DNA from: Blumeriella jaapii | Taxonomy: Eukaryota; Ascomycota; Leotiomycetes; Helotiales; Drepanopezizaceae | NCBI GenBank assembly: GCA_009599575.1 | Contig: VWND01000008.1 | Span: forward strand, 310,001 to 374,000 | DNA length: 64,000 bases | Direction: 5' to 3' | Shown here: piece by piece, positions 47,394-58,187 of the stretch | How positions within the stretch are numbered: the stretch's first letter is position 1 | How the letters are laid out: the number at the start of each line of letters is the position of its first letter | Program-made: the position numbers and the translations under genes | The notes under the pieces: generated by a model | What the model saw: only the letters and a program-made list of their open reading frames with translations | The model's database searches: none | Told to the model about the DNA's origin: nothing

Positions 47394-47419
47394 TATCTCC
47401 AATCTACCACCACCAGCTA
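47394..47419 (+). repeat. 26-bp direct repeat flanking the mariner relic (right)
   Basis: Exact repeat of 46775-46800. It shares the TA that forms the element's target duplication. Confidence 0.85.
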
Positions 47420-47480
47420 ACTAGCTACCTTACCTTAGCTAACTAGCTAACCAGCTAACTAGCTAACTAGCTAGATAGCT

Positions 47481-47552
47481 ACCGTACAGTACAGTACAGT
47501 ACAGTATAGTATAGTATAGTATAGTACAGTACGGTACAGTACCGTACCGAGC
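47481..47552. repeat. GTACA/GTATA pentanucleotide array
   Basis: Tandem CAGTA, TAGTA and CGGTA units build overlapping GTAC palindromes. Confidence 0.9.
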
Positions 47553-48532
47553 CACTGTGATGAACAAAGCCGCAACACTGCAACATTCCAACACGAGAGT
47601 CGCCACATCAGTCGCTTCAGCTGAAGTGCAAACATTGGACATTGGATACTGGATACTGGATATTGGATACTGGACATTGGAATGGGGTACCAGATCGGCG
47701 ACTACGGCGGTTTGTGTTCTGCTTTTTGTTGGGGATTCATCGGTGTTTGTAGGTACAGAGGTATTGTGTTGTAGGTAGGTGGGTAGGTACAGTACAGTAG
47801 ATACAGTAAGTAGGTAGGAATATACAGTACATAGATAGATACTATCCACCTACCCACCTACCTACCTACCTACCTACCTACCGTACTGTGTTTCTTGTAC
47901 GGTACGGTATTGCTTGTACGGTACGGTACCAACTGGAAGGGAGAGCTGAGCTGGGCGTGTGATACGGAACTAAGTACGCTGAGCTGTCTGTCTGTGTGAG
48001 CGCCATAAGTACGCTACGTTTGTCTGCCACGCAACATGGCTCTTATTCCCAGATTGCGGTTCATTACAATTCGTTTCATTACGGGTTGTGTATACTTTGC
48101 TCCCAACCGCAACCCCAACCCCCAACACCAATTCATAGCAAGGGACACGAGTGTCCACCTCCATGTGCCCAGGCCGATCCCCATCCCAGATGCTGAACAA
48201 GAACGCTTCCACGCCCGACCGTTCTACACAGACTACCGCCCCGGTGGCCCAGAGACGCACGCCACCACCGCGGTGGATCAGCTCTCCAGTCGTCTCACCG
48301 CACGTGTTTCTGCTTATTATGGCGTCTTCCACGATGCTGCACTCGACGTGTCTGGCTGACCGGTCCGCCCCAGTCAGCCATCGACTTGTCTCTCTCACTC
48401 CGACGGCACTCCTGCCAAGCGCGTGCTCCTCGTCGACGCCCCATCCCCATCCGCATCCGCGCCGGACGCGACGGGGGCCGTCCTCGTCCTCGTCCTCGTC
48501 GCCTGAGCGGCGAGCCGCGCAGAGGAACGCCG

Positions 48533-49042
48533 TCACGCCGTCGTGCGCTGGTCCGACTCCGCGCACGCCAAGCACACGCCTCCCCCGAAGACCCTCGTGT
48601 GGCGTCGCCAGCCCTCGGCCATCACCACCTCGCCCTGGACCGCCACGCCCGCCGGCGTCGTCTTCGCGTAGCTTCTCCGACGAGGGAGTCCCGGCCCCTC
48701 GGCGGCCGTGGCGTCCACGGGGGTCATCCGCGGCGAAGAGGCCGGGTCGTCGTCGTCGTCGTTAAGCGAAGCCTTGGGGCCGGAGCCGGAGCCGGCGGTA
48801 GCAATCACGGGCATGGGCGACGTGCAAGCGGGAACTTGTCGAGGGGAGGGCACTCGCTCTGCGTTCTTCTCGAGGCGCGAACTTGTCGCTTCGCCGTACG
48901 GAACGGCGGGTGGTGCGGCGCGGCTGCGTCCCCTCCTCCTCCTCCACACCAGCGAGCAGAGACTGAGCACGACGAAGGCAAGCAGCAGGTACGGGGCGCC
49001 CACGCGCGTCGCATGGGCGGATGGCGCGAACAGGACTGGCAT
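48533..49042 (-). CDS. Small single-pass membrane protein, hypothetical, 169 aa
   Basis: This is a single-exon frame with a good start context (ACCATGCC). Residues about 16-33 (APYLLLAFVVLSLCSLVW) form one membrane segment or signal anchor, followed at once by RRRRGR, so the rest probably faces the cytosol. A Ser/Pro/Asp-rich linker leads to a compact conserved-looking end: an RRRSYAKTTPAG segment, a GEVVMAEGWRRHTRVFGGGVC segment and a final ACAES motif with two nearby Cys. I recall similar tails (VYGGGVCxAC) in uncharacterised proteins of many filamentous ascomycetes, but no function is known. Frames on the other strand (48386-49105) and a longer minus-strand frame (48762-49655) are overlapping shadows in GC-rich DNA. 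Confidence 0.72.
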   Translation of the reverse strand: MPVLFAPSAHATRVGAPYLLLAFVVLSLCSLVWRRRRGRSRAAPPAVPYGEATSSRLEKNAERVPSPRQVPACTSPMPVIATAGSGSGPKASLNDDDDDPASSPRMTPVDATAAEGPGLPRRRSYAKTTPAGVAVQGEVVMAEGWRRHTRVFGGGVCLACAESDQRTTA

Positions 49043-49560
49043 GGTCGGCTATGGTTTCAGGCGGGCTCACTTGTGGGACTCCTGCCGACGCGGGGGGTGG
49101 TGTAGAACGATGAGCGATGGCCAAGAGGGCGAATCGTGGAGAGCGAGAGAGAGCTCGAGGAGAGAAGACTCGGGAACGGGCCAGGAGAAGTGCGGCCAGA
49201 ACGAGGACGTTCGAAGCTGCGCATCTATATAGTGCGGAGGATGCATGTGTTCTGGGGCCGGGACCGCGACGTGGAAGAGGGAGGCAGCCAGCAGCGGTGC
49301 GTGATCTGACGCGCATCGCACATATCGAGAGGAGGCCCGAAGGCAACGCAGGCCCATGCAAGGGCACGGCAGCAGGTTGTGGTTGTTGTTGTTGTCTCTC
49401 CGAGGGCCAAAGTAGAAAGGAGGTGAGGCGTTGAATACGAGCGAGGTGAAGCGTGATCGGCTGTCTCGCTTCAGCTCGCCTGACTAAGTAAACAATCGCG
49501 AGGCGAGTCATCGATCCTTTATCGCGAGTGATTGGTTGAGGAACATGTACAGATCGTAGA

Positions 49561-49680
49561 GTAAGTAATACATATATACAGTAAGTAATACACACATACA
49601 GTAAGTAATACACACATACAGTAAGTAATACACACATACAGTAAGTAATACACACATACAGTAAGTATTACACACATCCA
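49561..49680. repeat. 20-bp tandem repeat, six units
   Basis: Six consecutive 20-base units GTAAGTAATACACACATACA; the first and last are slightly diverged. A CATC run follows. Confidence 0.95.
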
Positions 49681-49735
49681 CACATCCACACATCCATCCA
49701 TCCATCCATCCATCCATCCATCCATCCATCCATAC
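49676..49735. repeat. CATC/ACATCC microsatellite
   Basis: Three ACATCC units are followed by about ten CATC units, then a CA run. Confidence 0.9.
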
Positions 49736-49916
49736 ACACACACACTGTACACACACTACACACCTCCCACAAGCACCTCAGCCCTCTCACCTCTCACCTC
49801 TCACCTCTCACCTCCAACCACAGCCACAGCCACTCCGATAAGCATATACATACAGTACATACAAACATACATACAGTACGATTAAAAAAAGAAAAAGCAA
49901 CTCTCGAATAGACGAG

Positions 49917-49948
<32 letters not shown>

Positions 49949-50039
49949 CCCGGACGGACAGTACATACAGTACAGAGACGGTTCACACCCCCCTTCTCCC
50001 TACCTCCCTCCCTCTCTCTCTCCAAACCTACTACCTACC

Positions 50040-50345
50040 TCCCAACCTCGCTCCCTACCTACTACCTACTACCTACTACCCTACTACCTACTACCCTACT
50101 ACCTACTACCTACTACCTACTACCTACTACCTACTACCTACTACCTACTACCTACTACCTACTACTACCTACCTACCTCCTACCTACTCCCTACCTACTA
50201 CTACTACTACCTACTACCTACTACCTACTACCTACCACCTACCACCTACTACCTACTACCTACCTACTACTACCTACTACCTACCACCTACTACCTACCT
50301 ACCACCTACCCTACTACCTACCTACTCCCCTACTCCCCTACTACC
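50040..50345. repeat. CTAC/CTACC minisatellite
   Basis: About 300 bases of CTACTAC and CTACC units with small interruptions. Confidence 0.92.
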
Positions 50346-50901
50346 AACACGCATTCCACCCCCAATGATGATAATAACAACAACAATAACAACGATAACG
50401 ACGGTTCAAAGTTCCAACAATCCCGCTGACATCGATTGACGCGCCCGGAAAACGCGCCCGGAAAAGGCGTCCGGAAAAGCAAGAACGGTCTGATTAACCA
50501 TCTACCTACCTACATACATACCTACACACTACATACATACATACATACAGACAGACAGAAAGTCAGTACCGAGGCCGCTCCCTACTGTGCCGTACCCGTG
50601 AACCCAGATTCACACATGCGACCCCACACAAGCTCGCAATTAGTCTCCTCCCCCCCCACCCCAATTATCCCCACCGCCACTTGATTACTCCGGATGGAGG
50701 AGGCGAGCCTAGCTAGTGAGAGTAGAAGCATGCCAAGCGCAATAGATCCGTCGTGGTGAAATAGATAGCTGAAGCTACCAACCTTAATTATTATATGCAT
50801 TCTAAGGATACCGCGCTCCGGCTTGTCCAACGGCCAATTCTGCCCCTAGGGGCTCACTTCAACGGTCTCTGCGACCAAGCAACGTTGGGCTTCAACAGCT
50901 A

Positions 50902-53900
50902 TCAACATCGGTCCGCCATGACCACCTCGTCGCCCATGCTCAGGATCTGGTGCTTGAGCTCCTCGCCCGCGATGCCCTCCATCAGCCCGCAGAGGTGCTG
51001 CAGGTGCCGAGGCGGCTCCTCCGTCCCGGTCGCGCTGAGACCGAGACCGAGACCGTGACCGCCCGCCGCCTCGGGCTTGAGGATGTCGCGCCGGAACTGC
51101 TGCCCGAAGCGGTGCACACGACCTTCTTCCTCGGCGAGAGCGCGGCGCGCGATGAGCGAGACGCTGGAGCTCTTGTGTGAGAGCAGGGGTCTGATGGCGA
51201 CCTCTTCGTCGTCGGACTGTGCGCTGGCATCGGGGAGGGCGCTGGATTCGTCCCCGGCGGTGGCGTGTTCGACGCTGGACGTGGGGCTGGGTTGGCTCTC
51301 TGCCAGGTCGGGGGAGCACGTCGGTTCTGGGAGGCGGGTTTCCGGGTATTCGTCTTCGAAGCGTTTGATCATGCCTTCCAAGGTTTGGTCGAGAAACTGG
51401 AGGCGCACTGCCTTGGTTAGCGGTTGGTAGCATGAGTGAGATGGGCGTGGTCTTACTGTAACTGATGGATTGGGCGGACCGCGACTCCTTGACTAGCGCG
51501 GGATGCAAGCGTGCTCGGATCTGACGAGCGCTGGCCAGCAGATTCTTGGACATATCCTTAGCTTTGCGACCGGTGGCCGCTGTCCTCGGACCGTCTTTCA
51601 AGCTCAAGGCGGATGCTCGTCGGTAATCGTTGCCTCGATTTCGCAGACAGATGCCCAATGCCTTGACGACTCCCGTTCCGCCGATGACATAGTCATCGTC
51701 CGGCGCGGGCTCGACCTCGCCATGCTCATGCTCATGCTCATCTTCGACGTGACCGACAAGATGCAAGAGCACGTCCGGGATCGTCACCTCCTTCTCCCCG
51801 CCGTGAGGCTCGGAAATGGTCGCAGCAGCCTCGCTGATCTCAGGGAAGGGCCCGCGCTCCAGGTTTCTTAAGCAGTAAGCAACGACTTGCTTCGCCAGGG
51901 CTTTGACGATCTCGCTCGACTCGGCCGAGGGGATCTCGATATCAACACAGATGATCGTTTTCGAAACCCGAACCGCGGCCATGAGAGAGGCGTACAGGGC
52001 GCACGCCTCTTCCTGGTTGGCTTCCCCCTCGGCGTTGGCCAAAGCTGCCAGGCCCGGGTTCTCCACCAGGTTCACGTGGGCCAGGTTCGGGCTCTCCGGT
52101 AGGATCTCCGCGAGAGCGATAGCCTGTTCGGAGGTCATGGACACATCGGTGAGGTGTATCCGCTTCAGTGCCGGGAGCCGGGGGAGATACCTAAGACCTT
52201 GTCAGCATGCACGTCTTCGCAGCGACAGGAAGTGAGGGGGTGTGGACGAATCGCTATCAAGTTCCCAGCTCCCTACGCTGATAGGGCTGGCGCGGCAAGG
52301 CTAGACCGGCTGCAGGTCGACCGCCTCTAGCTCGTCTGGTCACTGATGGAACAAGTAAGAATTCACGCACCTTCGAAGGAGCGAAAGTGCACTCGGCTCT
52401 GAATCAAACAAGCGATGGTTCTGTGAGAGATCGATAAACCGAAAATTCGTCAACTTGGCCAGCGCGGGGAACAACCGCCACAGCGAGTCCGAGGTCAATT
52501 TGCAATCCGCTAAGCTCAGGGCGTAGAGCCCGGAGCCGCCCTTGGTCTCATCCAACGCGGTCGCTATCACTTCTAGTTGATCTTTCAGATCGTTCCCACC
52601 CAAGTCCAAACCCTCGCATCTCCCGTTGCGGATGAAGCGAGCGACGTGCTGCACTCCCTCAGGTGTAATGTTGTTCCCAGCGAGGCCCAGACAGCGCAAG
52701 CCAGACTTGATCATCCCGTCGACAACCCGGCCCAGCTGTTCAGTGGTCATCCCACACTCGGCAAGGTTCAGCAGTTCCAGTTCGCACCCCGCTAGGCGTT
52801 CGCCAATGGCCTTCCCGAAAACACACGAGATGTCGGACGTGGAAGTGGAGATTGCCGAGGCCGCCGTCCCTGCGCGCGAGATCTGCTTGGGAAAAGGGAC
52901 TTTGGACAGGTCCATCGACTTCAACGACCGACACATGGCGATGAATGTCGATATGTACCGCCAGCCGTCTCTACCAATCTTCGCGTTGTTCTTGAACACG
53001 ATTCTTTCCACGTATCCACCTTGCGGAACCTCGCCCCATTTTCCCTTCTTGTGCCTTTTTCTCTCCCAATCCGGGTACTTCGCGGCTAGTAATCCAGCCA
53101 GGATGACCCGAACGCCTTCATCCGTCAGCCCGCAGTTTTCCATGATCAGCTCCTTCACGGGAACTACGGCCAGGTAGTCTCCAAGAGCGATGATATCGGG
53201 GAGTTGAAGCCAATACCCTGTGAGATCCAGCTTAGCTACCATGCCAGGTGTACAGGATCGTCCAGCCGTGTCTGCGAGCTGTTCCGTGATCCTCCTCAGG
53301 ATAGGCGTTTCCCGCAGCTGACAGCATCGTCGGTATATCCGTACTGGGTCGGTCGTAGGCATTCCCTGGGTCCTCGGGTACCCAGGGCCGGTCGGGGACA
53401 GTGTCGCAGAACCGTTGCTAGAACTCCGGACCAGCTCAACGGGTATAGTGCCGTTCGCTTCCGCCAACTTCCGCTTTTTCTCTTTCCGGGCTTTCCTCTC
53501 CTCCTCAGTGCGCTTCTTCTTTTCCCGTTTCTTGGTTTTATCAGGTGCCGGGACTCCATCCTTCACGTCCGCAGGCGCAGGCTCGACGCTGGTACTTTCT
53601 ACCGCAGCCGGCGTCATGGCCGTGCCCTCCCCCGCCGTGGCGACAGCCCCATCACTCCCCTTCTCATCCTTCGCAGCCTCGGCGCTCTCAGGCGCCTTCG
53701 CCTCCCCCTTCTCCAACGCCGCCTTCTTGTCCTTCAAGTCGTCCTTCCCTTTGGCATCGCCAGCCTTCTCGTCCAAGTACTTTGGCCCACTCGCAACCTC
53801 CACGTCGACGCAGAAAGCCACCCTCCGTAGCTTTTTCTGATCTAGTTCGGAGATATGGCACCTCTCCCGGTTCTTATCCACGTTCAGGACTCTCCTCTCA

Positions 53901-54582
53901 CAGAGCCCGTTGTGCGACGCTTTCCCCGGCGAAGGCAGCTGCCCGTTGGAACTCGATAGCCGCCTCAGGGCGCTCTGCAAAAAATTCGGATGCGCGAGTT
54001 TTGGCGGGGCGGGCGTGTAGGGCCCATCGCCTACTGGCTTTACCGCATGGGGCAGGATGGCATTCTTCGGCGATTGAGGGCCGGTAGGTACCGGCGGCTC
54101 CTCCGGTATCCGCGGACTGGTCTGTGGTGATGCCGTGGCCGGAGGCGGGTTTGAGTGCGTGCCGGTCGAGATGGAAAACTTGGACGAGATGCTCGAGAGC
54201 CAGGACGTCCGCCGCGAATGTGGCGGCGACGGGGACGCCGGTTTCGGCTGGTTGTGGTTCAGCGTCGTCGTCGGTTTCTGGGGTGCGACGCTGCGGACGT
54301 AGGAGGGTCTGCGGGGTATGGGCTTCGCAGCTGCGTGGTAGGCATCTGCGGCATGGACATCGTGGATCGACCTCGACTTCTCGGGGCCGGAGACGAAGGT
54401 GGGTCGAGTATCTAGAAGAGCGCGCGATGTGTTAGCCATCTTGGGGAGCAATGAGGCGGCGGCTGGGTTGCCCAGCACTGCCAGTTCGGCCCAGGATTGG
54501 CAAGTTGGCGGGTCTGTCTACCTTTGGCATTGCCTCCATGTTTGCTCATCCAGCTCACGTCGACGCCATGAATGCTCTCCAT
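50902..54582 (-). CDS. Mhp1-like leucine-rich-repeat (RNI-type) protein
   Basis: This large cytoplasmic-type LRR protein resembles the fungal proteins annotated as Mhp1-like (microtubule-associated or cell-wall related by name). Four exons (54522-54582, 52371-54411, 51457-52190, 50902-51407) join in frame to 1113 residues. The first exon encodes MESIHGVDVSWM, a start I recognise from this family, so I prefer it to the in-frame ATG at 54478. Residues ~25-210 are disordered Pro/Ser-rich. A Lys/Glu-rich segment lies near 300-345 (KTKKREKKKRTEEERKARKE). RNI-type LRRs lie at ~400-760 (LIMENCGLTDEGVRVIL, LNLAECGM, LGLAGNNITPEGVQ, LDLGGNDL, LSLADCKLT). A further LRR-like part, a HEHEHEHGE stretch and a C-terminal helical tail follow. 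No membrane segment is seen. Family 0.75; function uncertain. Confidence 0.85.
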
Positions 54583-56568
54583 AGCCGCGACAGCAATCCT
54601 GCGTCAGTCGATGTCTGCTGTGCGCGCTCGTTTCCCACGGGCGAGCCGACTGGAAGCGCGGGGCGGTGCGTCCGGCGGGCGATGCTCTCTTCCTCTTGGT
54701 GTGCGTTCTCGCTCCGTACCGTACCGGACCGGACAGTCAACACAGCACAGCACAGTACAGTACAGTCAACGGCGACTCAGCTGAGAAGAGCGCGAGCTGC
54801 GTGCAATTGCGAACCATGCATTCTGGCGGGGCCGGCAGCCGGGTCCTATGTATGTAGCGGAGCGGAGCGTCGCGCAGCGGACGGGGCAGAAGCCAACTCG
54901 ACTGTTGGAAGGGTACAGTGCAGTCCAGTGCTGTACCGTCGGGTGCTCTGTCGAAAGAAAGTTCCTGTCCGAGTGGGTGGTACGTGGCGGTGATGCGGCC
55001 GCTGGAGCTGGTGGAGGTGGAGGTGGAGGTGGTATGATCAGGGTGAGAAAAAAGGCCCCAGGCAAGGATGTGTGATTCGCCGATGCGCGCGATGGAGCGG
55101 GGGCCAGGGCAGCGGAAGTGGGTGGATGAGGGAAGAGGCCTGCGTTTGTAATAAAGGCAATGATGAGAGAAGAAGAAGAAGAAGAAGAAGAAAGGTTAAT
55201 TGATGGTGAGAAGATGCGAGAGTGGTGAGTGGTGAGTGGTGAGTGGTGAGTGGTGAGTGGTGAGTGGTGGTGAGTGGTGGTGAGTGATGAGTGATGAGTG
55301 GAGAGTGGTGATGGTTCGACCCAAGCCACTACCGTACATGCTTACATACACACGGTACCGTACTTACATAGTGCTTACATAATACACATCCTGTGTACAG
55401 ACCGTATGTACAGTCCGCATAAGCATCATGCCACCCCATCGACTGTACCATGCTCTATAGTACAACACTGTACAACACTGTGTGTATGTATAACATGTAC
55501 AACATGTACAACACTGTACAACACTGTACAGTCCATCGACATCACGTGCAGACCGAGAGAAAACAGTCGGATGCGGTTACAGTCCGATGGGCCGCATCGT
55601 CTCCCCCGTCGGTCGGTCGGGCTGCATGTCTCTGTCTCGGACGCTCCCACGCTCCCACGCTCCCACGCTCGCGTCTCAAGCGCGCTCAGCCGCCCGTTGA
55701 CGTACGCCCCTACAGCACTCTACGTGCGGTGCCGGGCCTACTATATATATACAATGCACACTTACCCTCGTCGACCCGGCACAGGCCTTCGTCTTCGTCT
55801 TCTTGTTCTTCGCCTTCGCCCCGTTCGCGTCGAGCCCGTGGCACCAGCCAGGCCGGGCTCGAAGTGCGAAGTGGGCGAGTCGCCAGGAGAAGCGGACAGG
55901 GCCCAAGTCGCATGTGCCGCTCCATGACCGTCCCGGGCTGTATGTACACTGTACAGTCAGAACGGTACAGTCAGAACGGTACTGTACGGTACTGTACTGT
56001 ACCATCCATGGCATGGCATGGCTCGGCAGGTGGGATACTGTACACAATACACACAGTACGGACTGTACAGTATGTACATCACTCGCAAGTCTTGCCTCTG
56101 CCGACCGACTGAACGCAACTAGGTACGCACCTTTCATTTGCCTGGCATGGGAAGAGTCTGCGTCAGCTCCTTAAACTTTCTACCCGCTACAGTAGTACGA
56201 TGTACAGTACTGTACATGGAGAAACTGAATTCCAGATTTTGACTCGCGCAAAAAACTATCGTCACGAAACTTTCCGATTGCCTCAAACATCACGCCGCAC
56301 TTCGTCAACCGGACATCGCCCTCGAGCTTTGCCTTTCGGGCCGCCGGCCTAGGGTGAGTTTGTGTAATCTATGCGGTGGGTTCAGTGCAACTCTCCTCAC
56401 ACCGCAGCGGGAAGATGGATGGTGCGTCAGTCATGGATTGCATTTCTCAGCCTTTACTCCTGCCGGGCCTCAACTCCGCATGAACACGAGCATGCGTGAA
56501 GAGGGCCAATCTCGAATTACAGTGAAGCAGCGAGGAACCAGAGCAGGATCTTCTCGAGCGTGACAAAC
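54583..56568. other. Intergenic, no gene; GTAC palindromes and minisatellites
   Basis: Between the start of the LRR gene and the stop codon of RPL5 no coding exon is supported. A GAA run (~55168-55191), a GGTGAGT run (55221-55310), CACGCTCC repeats (~55635-55670) and many TGTACAGTAC-type units (54740, 55450-55540, 55930-56080, 56190-56220) are present. Confidence 0.7.
55221..55310. repeat. GGTGAGT 7-bp minisatellite
   Basis: About a dozen GGTGAGT units in tandem, degenerating at both ends. Confidence 0.92.
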
Positions 56569-57729
56569 TTATTCCTTGAGCTCGGCAATCTTGGCCTTGA
56601 CTCTCTCGACCTTCTCCTCCTTGCTGAGCTTGCGGCCCTTGTACTTGAGAGCCTCCTTCTTCCACTCCTCCTTGGTCTTCTTCTCACCAGCATCGTCGAC
56701 CTTCTTGAAGGGATCCTCGCGGATGGCCTTGTGGGCCTCCTGGTAGAGCTCCTCCAATCCATCGGCCTCAATCTCATCGTCGATGTAGCCTTGGAATTGG
56801 GACTTGTAGCGCTCCTCATCATCGTCGGCAAGGGTCTCCATGTACTCAGCGACGTGACCGCCGAAGATGTACTTGCGGAGGGTCTCGGCGTCGAGCTCCT
56901 TGGTCTCCATGTCGTAGCCGGGGAAGCGGTTCTCCGAGTGGGGGACGAGAATGCCTCCGTCGGAGGCACCCTTCATCGCACCGAAGATGCGGGCACCGGT
57001 AGATGTACGGGCGAGACCAACATCGAGGAAGGCCTTGAAGGGGCGGCGGGCATCCTCATCGTCGCCAGCCTCGGTAAGCTTGTATTCTCCATCAGCCTCC
57101 TCGACACCGGTGAAGTCCTTGTCCATGCCGAGCTTCGCGAGGACACGGCGGGCGATCAGGAGACCAGTGCAGTATGCGGCGGCCCAGTTGGTGAGACCGT
57201 GCTCGATGCCGTAGGCGCGGAGCTCGTGGGAGTAGGCGGCGCAGAAGACCTTGTCACCAGTGATCTCGGAGGTCACGATCTGCATGACGATGTCGCGGTT
57301 GGTGAAGCGGACCACGAGACGGTACTTGGGAGCATTGTACTTGTTCTTGGCTTGGGTGACGAGACGCTTGCGGGCGTAGTAATCGGTCTTTCCGACACGG
57401 CGCTTGTACTTGGTCTGGTAGCGACTGTGGCGTGTGAGCAATGGAGAGTGAGGCGATTCCGACACCGTTTTGCTTACCTGTAGTACGCCGAGTTCTTTTG
57501 CAGCTTGGTGAAAGGCTGTAAGGATGCTGGTCAGCCCAAGTCCGGTCCTCGAATCCGCAGTTGGCATTTCAGATCAACGTCCGAACATTCTGCAAGGACT
57601 CTCAGTTCTCTTTCACATTTCTGCTACTCGAAGAACTTGGTTCACACACTGCGGCAGGCATTGTCGCAAGCATTGCCTGCGAGAGTACCGTCGCCCTCGC
57701 CATCATCTAGATGTTTGGTGACTTACCAT
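56569..57729 (-). CDS. RPL5: 60S ribosomal protein L5 (uL18), 5S rRNA-binding
   Basis: Ribosomal protein uL18 binds 5S rRNA, and with uL5 it enters the large subunit as the 5S RNP. Three exons join to 298 residues, essentially the family length (297 in yeast). Exon 1 is the ATG alone (57727-57729), exon 2 is 57478-57515 and exon 3 is 56569-57424, with introns of 211 and 53 nt. The joined start [20 protein letters not shown] and the [51 protein letters not shown] and FPGYD blocks are diagnostic. The C-terminus is a lysine-rich helix ([18 protein letters not shown]). The longer open frame starting at 57567 reads through both introns and is not real. Its start lies 458 bases from that of the HAD gene on the other strand. 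Confidence 0.98.
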
Positions 57730-58187
57730 CTTGGAAGATTGACCGCACTGCTGCTATGTTGTCGTGGTTGGGGGAATTGGGAGAGAAGGAGGATCAGCAA
57801 AAATTTTGAAGTTATCGTTTGTGCGGGCTTCGCTTAGCGTCAAAAAGTTCGCACCTCGAGAGCAGGCACGGGACTTTCTCTGGGGGAGAATTTTTCTCCT
57901 TCTTTGCAGATTGTTCGACTTGAGATAGATTGTGTAAGTATGGGAGTAAGTCCTACACAGTTCGATAGCTTTCAAACTTGATCTGGATGTAACTTGCAGA
58001 CTTGCTGGGTGTTTGTATCACGTGACTTTGACAAAGCGGTGGCAGGCGGCAATATCTCCTATCGTCATGCCGAAGCTCAGCCCACGAAGCCTCGGCTTTA
58101 ACAGCCAGCTACTGTATTGTAGCTATCTGACTTGAAGCGGGCTGTCTGTAAACTACACCATCAACTCATCCACTGCACTCAACCCTC
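57730..58187. promoter_or_regulatory. Bidirectional promoter region of RPL5 and the HAD gene
   Basis: The 458 bases between the two start codons must hold both promoters. A perfect TCACGTGA palindrome (E-box/CDE I type, 58018-58025) lies near the middle, and a pyrimidine-rich stretch (on the RPL5 strand) lies at about 57885-57910. Binding is not shown. Confidence 0.5.
58018..58025. promoter_or_regulatory. TCACGTGA palindrome (E-box/CDE I-like)
   Basis: An eight-base perfect palindrome of the type bound by Cbf1-like bHLH factors. The same octamer occurs in the Copia LTR (34053-34060) and at 60951-60958. Confidence 0.45.

Larger units (their letters stand above)
46414..48532. other. Intergenic with a mariner relic and GTAC-rich repeats
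   Basis: Apart from the Tc1/mariner remains at 46801-47393, the region holds CTAG/GCTA runs, dense GTACAGTAC units (47481-47552 and 47785-47935) and CCTA runs (47850-47880). Open frames at 47970-48575 have no recognisable content. Confidence 0.65.
49043..50901. other. Intergenic, dominated by tandem repeats
   Basis: No gene is seen. The stretch contains a 20-bp tandem repeat, a CATC run, GCCA runs (~49918-49948) and about 300 bases of CTAC/CTACC repeats. The long minus-strand open frame over 49508-49655 is a translation of the tandem repeat. Confidence 0.8.

Noticed and set aside
48386..49105. 239-codon plus-strand frame and the 297-codon minus-strand frame 48762-49655
   Set aside because: Low-complexity Arg-rich shadow in one case, and translation of the 20-bp tandem repeat running into other sequence in the other.
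49561..49680. Possible CRISPR array (regular 20-bp repeats)
   Set aside because: The repeats are directly adjacent without spacers and the organism is a fungus; this is a simple tandem repeat.
56560..57483. 307-codon plus-strand frame
   Set aside because: Exact antisense of RPL5 with Leu/Val-rich shadow sequence.
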